Counted from the first letter of the stretch, positions 28,066 through 40,059 are shown. The stretch: 64,000 nucleotides of DNA from Mytilisepta virgata (GCA_028015205.1 JAPWFG010000015.1:6262001-6326000), one strand, 5' to 3'. A program made the numbers and translations. Notes: generated by a model from the letters alone, not told the origin.

Positions 28066-28661
28066 AATGATTACACTCGCATAGTTACAGGCCACCCAGC
28101 ACTTGTATTTTCGCTGTGTAAGAACAAGGCATATACCTATATACATACATGTTAGGGTATATGCAAATACCTACATCAAATCTGGATTAGAAAAACTCAT
28201 ATTTTAATATCAATTTTAGTGCTCAACTTTTTACTCATCTACAATGTAAGTTGCAATAAATATAAACACAGTTGTCATGGTAGTTAGATATCCATGTGTT
28301 TGACTGTGATAGAGACACGTCATTTATGAAAAAGTGACAAGTAATAATTTAAATTGTTTTATCGAATCGAAATGATCAACTCCAATTGTCTTGCTGTAAT
28401 AAAAATATCCAAATATGACCATAGAAAATATATTAATTTTTGTGAGTCCACATAAGATTACATATAGTTTTTTTTTATGATACGCAGTTTTGTTTGTACT
28501 CTGTATAAAACTGATGTTTGTCATTTGCCCATTATAAACCTTAAATGATTTCGTGTACACTTATTGCTTTCGTCTTGCGGTTACGTAAATAGTTAAAATA
28601 TATGTTTGTTCTGTGGACTTTTGTTGAAACTTTAAAAATTATTTCCTTTTTATCATTTCAG

Positions 28662-28719
28662 AATAAGATCATATGAAGGAAACCCGTTCCTGTCACGTGA
28701 CCTATATGAAGAGTACTGA
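28662..28719 (+). CDS. Neuropeptide-type precursor, terminal coding exon
   Basis: This is a short exon after a pyrimidine-rich acceptor (TTTTTATCATTTCAG, ends 28661). Its first base completes the Gly codon left open at 18814. The frame then reads IRSYEGNPFLSRDLYEEY before TGA at 28717-28719. The model makes a precursor of 107 residues with an acidic, tyrosine-rich C-terminal tail, a common layout for small secreted peptide precursors. The phase fit and the polar tail support it. The intron of about 9.8 kb is long, so a skipped or alternative exon between the two cannot be excluded. An AATAAA lies about 390 bases downstream. Confidence 0.62.
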
Positions 28720-30477
28720 TTGGACACAACAGCTGACCAATGTGCCACGTTTTCTTGGCGCAATTTTGTGTCCTGATAATTTATTCTTTGTGTAATAAGT
28801 GCCTGAGATATTTTATTTTCCTACAAAATATATTCAGTGCGCTGGATTTCTATATACAAATGTTTTAATACTTTTTGAATAGCATCACAAACACAACTTC
28901 ACCTGTTTTCAGTTCCCAACTTCACCTGTTTTCAGTTATCATTAGATAGTTTGTCCGTCCAAAGTCAAATACATATATGGATAAGCCTTCTGAAATATGT
29001 TTTAGTCATCATAAGAGAGAGAAATACTGGAGATTAATACATATACCTCCAATCAACGAAAAAGGACACAAAATGGCTATAGTTCGGCTCTGAATTTGTA
29101 AAATATCAATAAAGTCGCCATTAAAAAACAAAATATAAAATGAAATATACCAAAGCTACAGTTCAACACAATTTTCCATTTATTATTTTATTTATTTATT
29201 TACTGACATTTTATTTATTACATATTTTTTATAACATTCTAAGTTCCGTATTTGCAGTTATATTTGAAACATTACTATGCTGTTGTAGTAATATGATATA
29301 AATATCTTTCTGTTCTTTTTAGGAAATTAATTGTTGTCTTTAAGAAATGGCTAAATATTGGAGTAAAGTAGAATTGACTTTTATTGTGTTTTTTTAATAC
29401 ATGTAGCACTAGATTTGTAGTGTGTTTTTTTTTTGTCGATGCTATAAAACTTCAAATGAAAATCTGTAAAATAAAATTTATTATCATATAATTCTATACT
29501 TTTTTTCTATATAATTTCAAATTCGTTTATTATTTTCCTCTTCTCCAAACATGTAATATATCCTTAAAATATATAAATGATGCCTCTGTTTAGAATTCAA
29601 ATTTTATTAATAGTTGAAGGATGATGGAAATCAGTGACGGACAATAAATAATAATGATATAACTGGGTTTTTTATAAAAACAAAATGGGATTGGTTAGTA
29701 CAAGATATCATTTTAATGCATATTAACTTTATTATTCTACAAATAAATCACTCAGAAAATGAATATTTTACATTCTTGTTCCGATGTGAATTTTTCAAAA
29801 TGACATTTTTTTCCAGAACCTGTCAATTTACATGTAAATGTATAGGATTTTTGACAAAATATGAAATTATTTTGAAAATAACAAACCCATGTCAAATTAT
29901 TAATAAAACATATTACATATCGATTTGGTTTTGTTCTTTTCCACTTTAGTACTTGAATAATAATTCAATCCTAATTTCTATCGTCTTTTTAATATACAAA
30001 AGTTCCAAGCTTTAAATATAGTCAGTGTGGAAAATTCCCGAATACAAACAAAGAAATACGAAACAAACACACTCACACCTTAAATCATTAGACAATTGGC
30101 ACGCCTAGAAAATTTTGAAGAAAATGACAACCATGCGAAGTGATGGCGATTCCTTTTACACCTCTTTTTCTATCCAACAACTCAATCCAATTATATCAAA
30201 TGAAGAGCTTGAGAACCAATAGCAATCAATGAATGTCTCAGAAGTTTATTTTTCATAAAAAATAAACATAATGAAGTAAAATTTAAGATACTCTAAAATA
30301 TATCTTGTGTTGTTAGTTACTTATCTTGTAGAAAATCTTGATATGAGCATGACATGAAGGACAGCAATAAAATCGCAGCAGATAGGCGCGTTGTTTCACT
30401 AGTCACTGCGTTGAAACTACAGCATTATTGGTATCTCAAACCAAAATAATGGTCTGAAAAGGTAAATCTGACTGACA
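28720..30477. other. 3' UTR of the neuropeptide-type gene, then no gene recognised
   Basis: Likely 3' UTR to about 29.13 kb, then AT-rich DNA with TTTA-type simple repeats near 29.18 kb. Confidence 0.5.
29108..29113 (+). promoter_or_regulatory. Candidate polyadenylation signal of the neuropeptide-type gene
   Basis: AATAAA, about 390 bases after the stop codon at 28719. It is the first exact hexamer I noticed downstream on this strand. In such AT-rich DNA the motif also occurs by chance. Confidence 0.35.
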
Positions 30478-30835
30478 ATGTTCTTAGATTTAGAATACAT
30501 ACTTAAAAAGCTACATGTATCTCAATAGATTTAGAATACATACTACAAAAGCTATCTTTATAGATTAAGAATACATGCTACCAAAGCTATCTAAATAGAT
30601 TTAGTACCAAAGCTACCTTATAGATTTAGAATTAATACTACAAAATCTATCGTAATAGATTTTGAGAATAGATACTACAAAAGCTATAGTAATAGATTTA
30701 GAATAAACACTACAAAAGATATAATTCCAGATTCGTAATAAATACTACAGAAGCTATCTTAATAAATTCTGAAAAAATACTACAAAAGCTATCTTAATAG
30801 ATTCAGAATAAATACTACAAAAGCTATCTTACGTA
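30478..30835. repeat. Tandem repeat, ~35-bp unit, about 10 copies
   Basis: Recurring TAGATTTAGAATA...TACTACAAAAGCTATCT units, AT-rich with small indels. Lies just upstream of the decayed reverse transcriptase. Confidence 0.88.
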
Positions 30836-30924
30836 ATATGAACAACACTGAATCAGAAATTATATTACCGATAACTGCACCTAGGTATATTAAATGAATG
30901 TATTGTTGGTTTTAGAAAATGTTA

Positions 30925-32360
30925 TTCCTCTTTTTACATCAAAAAGAATTACAATACAAAATTTCAGTTTATTTTGATAATAAATCTGTCCCTATAAATT
31001 CCATCAGCTATTCCAAAACCATTGCTAACCATATGTTCAATTACAAACACGCATTGCAAAATTTTGATGCCGATAACTTCCTCAAATCCCCTCTTAAATG
31101 TGAAAACCCTGTGATATCTCATGGCCCGAAATTCAGAAAACCACAACATATCAAATGGAACCATAATTTCTAACTAATAATTGATGCAGTTAAAAACTAT
31201 GCCAGAGGATTTGTCAAACGTGAACAGACGGCAGATGGAAAATTTGATACTTTGTCGTAGTGGATTAGAACTATAAGGTCCTTAGTACTACGTCGAATAA
31301 ATAAATTGAAAAACTGTGTTAATATTCGATCTTAATCAGTATCAAGAAGCTATACGATGTCTTTCCTCTTTACACGAAAAGTATGTTGTCGTCCCAGCTG
31401 ACAAAGCTGCAAAAAATATCGTTTTTGTCGTCAAAATATATTACTGTGAGTGTCCCCTCAAAGAATTAAGTATTGTCTGGACCTCTAGAAATCCCACATA
31501 CAAACACCCTACTTTGAAATTCGATAAAATCCTGGCTAATTATAAGTCGTTCCTAAAAACTATGAATATTTAAATAGACCAACAATCAGGGGACTTACCC
31601 AATGTATTGGACACCTACACTTCACAGAAATCCATACAAAGAAAGGTTTATATCGGGTTCAGCATCATGTTCCACAAAAGAACTGTTTTGCGGCTGACAA
31701 AGATAATATCAGCTGTTAAAGAAGGACAAAAAAAAGTACTGTGACGCTGTTGTCTCTCGTGGCAACATCAATAACATGTGGATTCTAAAAACTGCAAAGA
31801 ACTTTTAAAAAACTTAGAATGTAGGTCACTTCCTAAAATTCATTCCGCTAGGACATTTGATTTTTCGACACTTTATACTTCTATTCCACATGTGCAATTA
31901 AAAAACCGGATACACGAAATAATTCTAGTCTGGGCTACATATACATTGTTATACATATTTTACAAGTCGTATTCCTAGAAGGAAAAACGCTTTGTTCGAC
32001 ACCGAGGAACAGGTCATCAGTATGCTTGAATTCCCCATTGACAGCATGTATGTGAAGTTCGGAAAAAAGCTATTTCAACAGTCAGTCGGCATACCAATGG
32101 GAACTAATTATGTCCCACTTCTAGCTGACTTGTTTTTATACAATCATATGAGACGGAGTTCCTTCAAAATTTAGTAAAGGAAAAGAAAATGAAAGAAGCT
32201 AGGTACTTTACTTTCACCTATAGATATATGTACTTTCCATTAACAATCCTGACTTTGCAAAGTTGATTCCATAAATAACTCTTCCACTTCCTCTTTCTTA
32301 GACCTTAATCTTGAGTCGACTAAGCACCAACCTTTATGACAAGAGAGTTTATTTTAATTT
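30925..32360 (+). pseudogene. Decayed reverse transcriptase of a retroelement
   Basis: Several short frames, read in order, follow one retroelement protein. First comes an N-terminal block (ISYSKTIANHMFNYKHALQN), then VVVPADKAAKNIVFVV, a TFDFSTLYTSIPH block, and FQQSVGIPMGTN...LLADLFLYN of the RT palm. A degraded region follows where the YxDD catalytic motif should be (RYMYF, then SINNPDF in another frame), then LSTNLYDKR. At least five frameshifts or stops separate the pieces, and the catalytic Asp pair is lost, so it is dead. The same family supplies the 3' fragments near 8.3, 20.8 and 61.3 kb. This RT type is widespread in molluscs and cnidarians; I cannot place its order (Penelope-like or other) from this copy. 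Confidence 0.85.
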
Positions 32361-32429
32361 TTAAATTATAAATTTTCCACAACTCAGTAGTAATATACCT
32401 GCTTCACCAGCACAGAGTCTATATCTAAA

Positions 32430-32586
32430 AGGACACCGACCAAGGACCAATCTGGTCAAGTTTGGTTCAATTTGGCCTGGTAGTTTCAGAGGAAAACATT
32501 TTTGAATGAAAAGCTAACGACGACGACGACGGACGCCAAGTGATGACAAAAACCTCACCCTGGTTTTTGGCCAGATGAGCTAAAAA
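32430..32586 (-). repeat. 'AGCTCATCTGG' repeat, antisense start fragment
   Basis: On the - strand it reads AGCTCATCTGGCC, then GTCATCACTTGGCGTCCGTC, a CGT-rich run and CCTCTGAAACTACCAGGCC, which match the first ~150 bp of the 56.7-kb copy. It lies just after the reverse-transcriptase fossil. Confidence 0.85.
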
Positions 32587-34152
32587 AGGATAGAAAATAA
32601 ACCAAAACTAAGCAAGCGGAAATTGAATAATGTTTTTAATAACCAGATAACTCGAACAATATATCACAACAGCACTTATATGCGACATTTGAAAATTTCT
32701 TCTATAAAAGTTGATGCAAGAATATCCAGTGCGATTATTGGTTAAAAAAATTAAATAAACTTGTTCTATAGGCTTAAATAGAGTATTGTGTTGTCAAAGG
32801 TAGAAGAATGGGGTCTAAGCATTCCAATTTGTAGCATTTTGACAACCTCCGCTTCTCATGATTACAAGAGATGTAAATCAGGAGTTATATTTGTTTGTTC
32901 CTATGAATTTAGGTAGAAGAAAATTAGATCCAAGTAATTCTAAAGTTCATGCAAAATGCTGGAAGTGAAAAATTACCTTGATTTTAATGGTGACATAATT
33001 TTCCATGAAATTTTTAAAGTTTTATTTATAAGCATACATTGTGGCTGACAATAACGAACAGTATTTGATATAGATAAAAAATTACAACTAATAAAAATAT
33101 ACGCAGTAAGAGAAGGAAATGAAACATTTAAATATAGTTCATGTGTAGTTGTTATTTCCTAGTTTTTTCCTGTTTGTATTTTAATTGACCTTCATTGTAT
33201 ATGTAAAAGCAATAATATATATGAGAAAGATATGGAGTCGAAAATGGGTTATATTTTACAAAAATATTAAACTTTTTTTTATTTAATCTCAATTTCAATA
33301 ATGAGAAAATTAATGTAATGTTAGGGTTGTCGTTCACTATTGTTTCTATTACTTAGTATATAAGCGGACATCTGCAAAATTATTTAAGCCTTCGACATGG
33401 TGACCAATATATAGAACTGAAATAAAAAATCAAGCTGTAACTTTGAAAGTCTGTTTCTCGAAAAAGCAGCTATGATAATACAAATATATAACTGAAAATG
33501 CATGATATTTCAAACCTTCAAAAAGGAATTCGTAGCACAGCAGGTACATATATGTGTATCATCAGGTTCTAGGCTCTTAGTGTCTTGTAATGTGAATGCT
33601 GATTGAGTGTGTATGATATCAGTGTTTATGGAAAACATCAATTTTTAGTATTTTAATGTCATAACCGCGTTTTTTGGTTAAAGTCACCATTTGCACCTAT
33701 ATCAACTTTCAAATAACGAACTTATCGGTGCATGAATGTGATAATTGTTATAATTATATGATTTTTAACTTTTTGAGGCGGCTAAGTTTGTATTGGCTTT
33801 AATTAGCTTCTGATTAAGTTACAAAATCTATTACAGTTTGGTTTAATTTGGTATTGTTAGGCTATTCCGTTGTTGGTACATAGTTCTAAAGTACATGTAC
33901 ATGTACGCAGCCTCTTCAAGTAATAAAAGTCTGAAATTGATCTTTATATCTTGTCCAATCAATATAATATCCACCAACATTAAAACATTTTCTACAAGAA
34001 TTTCTGAATGTTTTAGCCCTGAACTTTACTGTAACATGCTAGTTTAAATTAAGGACTTGTATCTACCATCTAAAAAGGTAAACATTATGTTTGAAACATA
34101 TCTGAAGTGAAATAAATGTTTCCGTTTTATACTACGTAGTTTTTACAACATA
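32587..34152. other. No gene recognised (upstream of the C1q gene)
   Basis: AT-rich spacer between the retroelement relics and the C1q promoter. No motif beyond the TATA box at its end. Confidence 0.5.
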
Positions 34153-34160
34153 TATATAAA
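34153..34160 (+). promoter_or_regulatory. TATA box of the C1q-domain gene
   Basis: TATATAAA about 58 bases before the ATG at 34218. This would put transcription start near 34183-34190 and give a short unspliced leader. Position and sequence fit a core promoter; there is no experimental support. Confidence 0.5.
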
Positions 34161-34217
34161 ATTCAACTCAACCTTAAACAAGCTTATTGTGTACAGATCT
34201 GAGAAAAGAAATAAACA

Positions 34218-34476
34218 ATGATTTTCCTCGTTGCAACATTTATGATTGTAGGCTGCCTACTACATGGGTATCACACTCAGACATTGACACTTGGAAGTGC
34301 AACTGTTCCAGTAGGAGCCACATTTGATTTTGATGCCCTTCTAGCTTCTAAACTTCAACCCTACATTGAAAATGTTATTGACACGAAATTGGAACATGCG
34401 ATGTCGAAGGTACTTGAAGGAAGTGCAAGTAGTATTATGTCCAATGTTACAGCAACGGTAATGAAACGTGTTCAAG
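34218..34476 (+). CDS. C1q-domain secreted protein, exon 1 (signal peptide and stalk)
   Basis: The ATG at 34218 lies about 60 bases downstream of a TATA box. Residues 1 to about 21 (MIFLVATFMIVGCLLHGYHTQ) are a clear signal peptide. Residues 30-86 are a predicted helical stalk with no collagen Gly-X-Y repeat and one N-glycosylation sequon (NVT). The exon ends with CAAG, followed by a GTTCGT donor. That donor is weak, but it is the only nearby one that leaves the single base needed to pair with exon 2. With exon 2 the protein has 215 residues, a usual size for bivalve C1q-domain proteins lacking collagen. In that family these are secreted recognition proteins, often linked to innate immunity or biomineralisation; the ligand here cannot be read from sequence. 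Confidence 0.8.
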
Positions 34477-35170
34477 GTTCGTCAAACTTTGTTTCTTTGA
34501 AATATAACATCATTTCAGATTTAGTTAGCATCAACAGTTTGATCTTTTAAAACAATCACGATAATGTTGTGACAATATCTTTTGCACGTTTTAAGCTTAT
34601 TTAGCGAATTCAAGACCAGGGTCATTCATCGTCATTCTCCAATATCCTTGCTAATTGGGACATTTTTGGAGAACGCTCTCGAATATTCTTCTCTAAAGGA
34701 CCATAGGCCAAATCAAAATGGTAATTTTTAAAGCTCAAAACAAAAACAGTAAAACCTTTTGTAAACGAACAACATTTTTACTAGATTTGGCGGGTATGAC
34801 GTTACGCATTGTTATGTTAGAGCCACCCAAAATCTGACTTAAAATGAGGTGTTGGCATAAATTACGTATATGGTCGTGCCGACCTTTGACCAACATGTAG
34901 ACTACGTGTACAGTGTTAGCAATAATATATCCTTGCAAATATCCTAAACATACATTTCTCTGAAGCTCATTAGCCTACCTTGAAATATATGTTGGAGAAG
35001 TATTGAGTGATCTCAATTGAAAACTTGTTGTTTCAACCTTAATTTTTTTTCAAAATCCCTGGAAAGTTAAACTGTTCTCTTAACTGTCTAAAATATTGCC
35101 CGTAAATTTTGATTAATCGATTCATATTTATAGAAAATAAAATATTGATTTTTTTATTATATTGTTTTAG
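34477..35170 (+). other. Intron of the C1q-domain gene
   Basis: 694-base intron in phase 1. It is AT-rich, with no repeat or other gene that I recognise. Confidence 0.7.
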
Positions 35171-35559
35171 AAAATGCACAAATCAACGTTATATTTCATG
35201 CAGTTAGATCATCGCCTATTCACTATGGCTACAAAGAAGTGATTGTATTCGACAGTGTTGAGCAGAACGTGGGTAACGGATATAACAAGCTTTCCGGAAA
35301 GTTTACAGCGCCATACAACGGTTTTTACCTATTTACTACACGTGTTACAACAACACAGGGAAACCATATGCATATTGCGCTGGTTAAAAATGGAGACATA
35401 ACCAGTATTTCATGGGCAGTCGATGATACGGCAATCATTACAGAAACACTTGTTTTGAATCAGGGAGACAAAGTGTGGATTTGGCACAATATAAACGCTC
35501 AAGAAAACGTTTATCCAACGTATACAATATTTGGTGGTAGTTTAGTTAGACTTATGTAG
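35171..35559 (+). CDS. C1q-domain secreted protein, exon 2 (gC1q domain)
   Basis: Follows a TATTGTTTTAG acceptor (ends 35170). Its first two bases complete a Glu codon with the G left at 34476. The 128 residues form a whole globular C1q domain: VIFHAVRSS at the start, then IVFDSVEQNVGNGYN, GKFTAPYNGFYLF, a central HIALVKNGD strand, LNQGDKVWIW, and the closing TIFGGSLVRLM before TAG at 35557-35559. These match the conserved core (F-D..N.G..Y, G.F.AP..G.Y.F, L.KNG, GD.V, F.G.L). The mature chain has no cysteine, so any oligomer is probably non-covalent. The domain lies in one exon, as is common for this family. No frameshift or stop is seen, so the gene looks intact. Confidence 0.93.
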
Positions 35560-35652
35560 ATATCAAGTTTAACATCTTTTCTAATAATTCTTTTTCCCTC
35601 TCTGCTTATAACTCATCTTATTATATTCTTTTGTTTTTGGGTCACTATTGAA

Positions 35653-35658
35653 ATTAAA
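35653..35658 (+). promoter_or_regulatory. Candidate polyadenylation signal (ATTAAA) of the C1q-domain gene
   Basis: ATTAAA about 95 bases after the stop. A canonical AATAAA also occurs at 36286-36291, which would give a 3' UTR of about 730 bases. Either could be used. Confidence 0.3.
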
Positions 35659-35702
35659 TATCTATCGTACATCGCGTGTTCACATACACTACATACAGGT
35701 AT

Positions 35703-35775
35703 ATACAGTCGAACTTCGGTAGCTCGAACTCGGGTCGATAGAACACCATCGATGGCCGAACACTTTTAAAAATCT
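35703..35775 (+). mobile_element. TIR-like DNA-transposon fragment
   Basis: TA followed by CAGTCGAACTTCGGTAGCTC and a second 'CGATGGCCGAACAC' motif; same end type as at 19.3 kb. Lies in or just after the C1q gene's 3' UTR. Confidence 0.38.
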
Positions 35776-36433
35776 CGTAAATTTTCCCTGTATTGTCATG
35801 TTAATATAGCCAGGGTTTCTCTTACACAGAGTTATCGAAAAATCGTACAAAAACTTTTGGTGCGACAACCATAAGATTATGTAGCCTACCATGGAAAACT
35901 CGAACTCAGTAATTATTTTTTTCTTTTTTTTTTTGTGGATAAAATCTGAATTATATCCACTTTTCATTACAAGGCATAGGTACTAAATTATTGTTACAGC
36001 CTATTTTGAATAGCTTCAAGTAGATCCTGTACAACAATCCAATGCATTTCACCTTAAGCTATTGTTATTATTACCTATTTATTATAATTATCATTTTTTA
36101 GGTGAATTAATTTTTCAGTATTGAATGTCTATTCTCGTATGAATATTGTTTAAATATCTGTATACTCTATGTTATACATTGTGTTTGTTCATAGTTGTAC
36201 CTTGTTGGGAGAGGGTTTATATAGCTTATACAGAGAGCTTATATAGAGAGCTTATTATTGCTGCCCAATCCTATTCAGCTTCTTGAATAAAATAATGTTA
36301 AAACTATACACGTACTAAACCGTGGCCAACAATCGTGTGTTACCTAATAGCTACATGTACAGGCATGTATCTAACAATCACAGGTGTGATTAAAAAAGAT
36401 AATGATCAGCTACAGAAACTCCTATATATAGTA

Positions 36434-36518
36434 TGGCAATTTTTCGTATTTGAACAAACTTCGGTAACTATAACAGATTTCGACAGTACCTTGGAGTTCA
36501 AGCCATTGAATGTTTACG
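36434..36518 (-). mobile_element. TIR-like DNA-transposon fragment
   Basis: CGTATTTGAACAAACTTCGG and ACAGATTTCGACAGTACCTT match the 19.2-kb copy; the CAGT end itself is decayed. Confidence 0.4.
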
Positions 36519-37225
36519 TTAAATGTATTGTTGGTTGTTTTTTTTTCAATTAATTCAAAATATAAAGCAATACTCCTACAATTGCATACGATTCAAATGT
36601 CTAAAAATCACGTCTCTTTGGAATTATATCATTGAACCATTATATTTTCTGAAAGTGCAGAATATTTCTACGAGAAAGTTTGAATATGCTCCATTTCTCA
36701 ACGCCTTTGAACTGTTCTCAGTACCTGGAAAGGTTTTGTGGTTTTATTTCTTGAATGCACATTATATTACTCTATAATATTACTGTACCTAAATGAGGTA
36801 GAGACTATACATGACAACATCCACAAGTATGTGGAACAATCGACACATTCTCAACGTATGCTGTAAAACATTTAAACGTTTTCCCTCCTAGTAATTTTCG
36901 ATAAATCCGTAAAAGGTAAAAGGTATAGTATTTAATTGTACATTTATATATAAAAACCAGACATATGTATTCAGGGTATTTATCCAACAACATTCAACCA
37001 TCATAATAAACAGGCAGAATCTGGTGTTTTATACGTAGATTGAACAATGTCTTGTTAAGAAAAAACATACACCTTCTTAACGGGAAAACATACTGCAAAG
37101 CTGAGTTGAATAAGATTTCATTTGTAGCAACAACATATGGTTAAAAAGTTTAATACAATCCCATGTTGTCTTTAACTGTTATATCCATTTTATTTACCTC
37201 TTAAGATGATTTCAAAAAATACATG

Positions 37226-37497
37226 CGGGCCTCGGTGGTCGAGTGGTCTAGGTAGTTCGTCATGACTACTAATGATCACTTCCCTGTAAACACTGAGGTT
37301 GTGAGTTCGAATCTCACCTGTAGCGGCCTCTGTAAGACTCCGATCTTAATTGACAAGTATTGTCAATTTTCCTACCGAAGGTCGGTGGTTCTCTGCGGGT
37401 ACTCCGGCTTCCTCCACTAATAAAAGCTGGCCGCAGCTATATAACCAAATGTGTTGAAAATGGCGTAAAACCCCAACTAAACAAACAAACAAAAAAT
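37226..37497 (+). mobile_element. SINE family A, copy 2 (full length)
   Basis: Same tRNA-like head, A and B boxes and body as at 1.3 kb. It continues through the GCCGC...CCAAATGTGTTGAAAA block to the tail GTAAAACCCC and a (CAAA)n-type end. About 270 bp; probably the most complete copy here. Confidence 0.93.
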
Positions 37498-38895
37498 ACA
37501 TGTTTAGCTATTTTTAACTTTAACTAATTATCAATGCACCATGAAGGGTTGATGGCATAATACAAATGAAACAAAAGAATACAATATAATAACAAGGATC
37601 ATAATTATGCAGTTTGCGTCCACTCTCATCAGTAACCACTTTTTTTATTTTCCTTCTTTTTTAATGGAACCGAATGCTGCACATTTTCAGATGAAGACAG
37701 ACATTCTATTAACAATTCTAAATACAAAGCCATGTTAAGAATACAAAAGGAGAATGGTCTTGCATTTATTTTGAATGTAGTTATATTATTTTACTACTGC
37801 GTAGATTATTTAACTTGTCTGTTTATTCATATATTTCAGTTCATTTTAACTGAAAAAACATGTGATTTGAGAAATTCTACTGTACAATGTTTATTTCGTA
37901 CAAGAGTAGGCTAAAATGCCGTTAGAGAGGATCGAATCCCATCAGCCATGGAGAGAGGGATTATCATGGGTTGATAAATCATATCCTGCTATAAATCTTA
38001 AGTTAAAACTAAAGCTGACCTGGTCGGATTTATTATATCTATATATTAACTGTTAGAGTGGAACAAAATCTATAGAACTTTCAGAAACATTCTCACTTAT
38101 TTTGAAGCTAAGTTAAATTTATATATCATTTTCAGAGAAAAATTTCCAAAAGTGTCGTATATTCGACCGAGAATGGCCATACCGCCTAATTTGGTGTTAT
38201 TAATTAAACTGTTTAAAGCAGATGTATTCAAATGCATTACCATTCTCGACTTTTGTTACAATTTTTTTTTTATTTTCTGAATGGATCTTTTTTTCAGCTA
38301 TGATGTATTTTCATGAAGGCTAATATGGCAGAAATTCATAATAATTCTCAATGATAAATAATATTCTGAGGAGATTAAAATTCACAAACAAGAAGTCATT
38401 ACCGTTGCTTTCACGTGACCTATATATGTGTAAGATGAAACAAATATTCAGAATTTTCTTTTAAAAAAAATAAACAGATCATTTTCAAATTGTAAGTCAT
38501 GATAAAAATCTCAACCTCAGACACCCATAATATAATTTAATATCTAGAATACAGTATTTGTCTTGTTAACTCAAAATGATGAATTAAATTGTCGTTTTTA
38601 ATGCTCATTACAATAACAAACGAGTTGATGTATCTTCCGTGATAAATAGAATTAAAATCTGGGACGAATTTTTACATCAATCTTAAAAGAAAGTTTGCTC
38701 ATTATAAGTTTGTTCAGGGAGATGATATTTTCTCTTCAAACAAAAATATTCAAATTGTAAATGTTGAGCTTTTATAAAACGGAAGCTTCACATCTCAACT
38801 AAAAGTTAGAAACTCGTTACCCTAGTCAATAGAATTACATCATTTAATGGCAGCCCAATTTGAAAACTACAAAACTTAGTAAAATAACACAGCAG

Positions 38896-39126
38896 GGGTC
38901 CTCGGTGGTCGAGTGGTCTAGCTAGTTCGTCATGACTACTAATGATCACTAGCCTGTCAACACTGAGGTTGGGAGTTCGAATCTCACCTTTGGCGGTGTA
39001 TGTTACTCCGATTTTAATTGACAAGGGTTGCTAATTTTCCTACCGAAGGTCGGTGGTTCACTGGTTTCCTCCAAAATAGCCAAATGTGCTGAAAACGGCA
39101 TAAAATCCCAACAAAACAAAACAAAC
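38896..39126 (+). mobile_element. SINE family A, copy 3 (internal deletion)
   Basis: Same head and tail as the copy at 37.2 kb, but about 40 bp are missing after GGTCGGTGGTTC, so the CGGGTACTCCGG segment is lost. It ends in an AAAACAAAACAAA tail. Confidence 0.92.
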
Positions 39127-39262
39127 CAACAACGCAACATTCGCTGTAAATAATAAATATCCAAAGACTGGTTCACAGAAGTAAGAAACTGGTTACTATA
39201 GTTAATAACATTACATCTATTAATGGCGACTCAAGTTAGACTAGAAATTGTGTCTGTAAGAT

Positions 39263-39705
39263 ACACTATGCTTAGTTCCAAAGAAATGAACCTAAACACA
39301 AAACTTAACCATGAGCTGCTCAAGCGTAATAACCCAATTATTGTATGACTGTTCAGTACTACTCAAGACACATCAACTGATCAAGTTTCATTAATACACT
39401 ATGCTTAGATCCAAAGAAATGAACCTGAACGTAAAACTTAACCAGAGTCGCTCAAGCATAAAATGTAGGTCTATTGTATGACTGCTCAGTACTACCCAAG
39501 ACACATCAACTGATGAAGTTTCATTAATACACTATGCTTAGTTCCAAAGAAATGAACATAAACCCAAAACACAACCAGAGTCGCTCAAGCATAAAATGTA
39601 GATCATAATGATCCAATTATTGTATGACTGATCATTACTACCCAAGGCACATGCACTGATGAAGTTTCATTGATACACTATGCTTAGTTCAAAGAAATGA
39701 AAACT
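39263..39705. repeat. Tandem repeat, ~133-bp unit, 3 copies plus part
   Basis: ACACTATGCTTAG begins at 39263, 39396, 39529 and 39675, so the steps are 133, 133 and 146. Units share CCAAAGAAATGAAC, GCTCAAGC and CATCAACTGAT; the third unit carries a small insertion. Confidence 0.93.
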
Positions 39706-40059
39706 TAATCACATACATTGTAGTTCGGACGTACGGATTTTACGTGCAGAAATTACCAAATAACACCTATATTATAACATCCCTGAGCGAAACTCCTATA
39801 TACAACACAACATGGCATGTAGATAATAAATTTTACCTCTAATTATTTTTGTTTTAACAATAAGATAAAATGAAATAAATTGCCTAAAAAATAAATACTA
39901 AAAAGGTGAAAATAGCTTATAAGAACTTTACTCCCTAAGAAATAATTTTAAAAAAAAAAAGTAAAAGCCGAAATCAAAAATGGGGAAAAAAATGAACAAA
40001 CACAAAATACAACACCAATGTTCATTGTCCTTAATATCCTGACTGTAATGTGTTTTTTT

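Larger units (their letters stand above)
18815..28661 (+). other. Long intron of the neuropeptide-type gene
   Basis: Intron of about 9.85 kb, with a GTAAGT donor and a TTTCAG acceptor. It contains a TIR-like repeat (19192-19288), a family-C repeat and a retroelement 3' relic (20380-21095), an E-family repeat piece (22905-22985), a repeat matching 60.8-60.9 kb (27308-27440), and poly-T and poly-G tracts near its 3' end. The rest (about 21.1-22.9 and 23.0-27.3 kb) is AT-rich DNA in which I see no supported exon. Confidence 0.6.

Noticed and set aside
39263..39705. CRISPR-like array
   Set aside because: Units are contiguous ~133-bp tandem copies without unique spacers, in a eukaryotic context.
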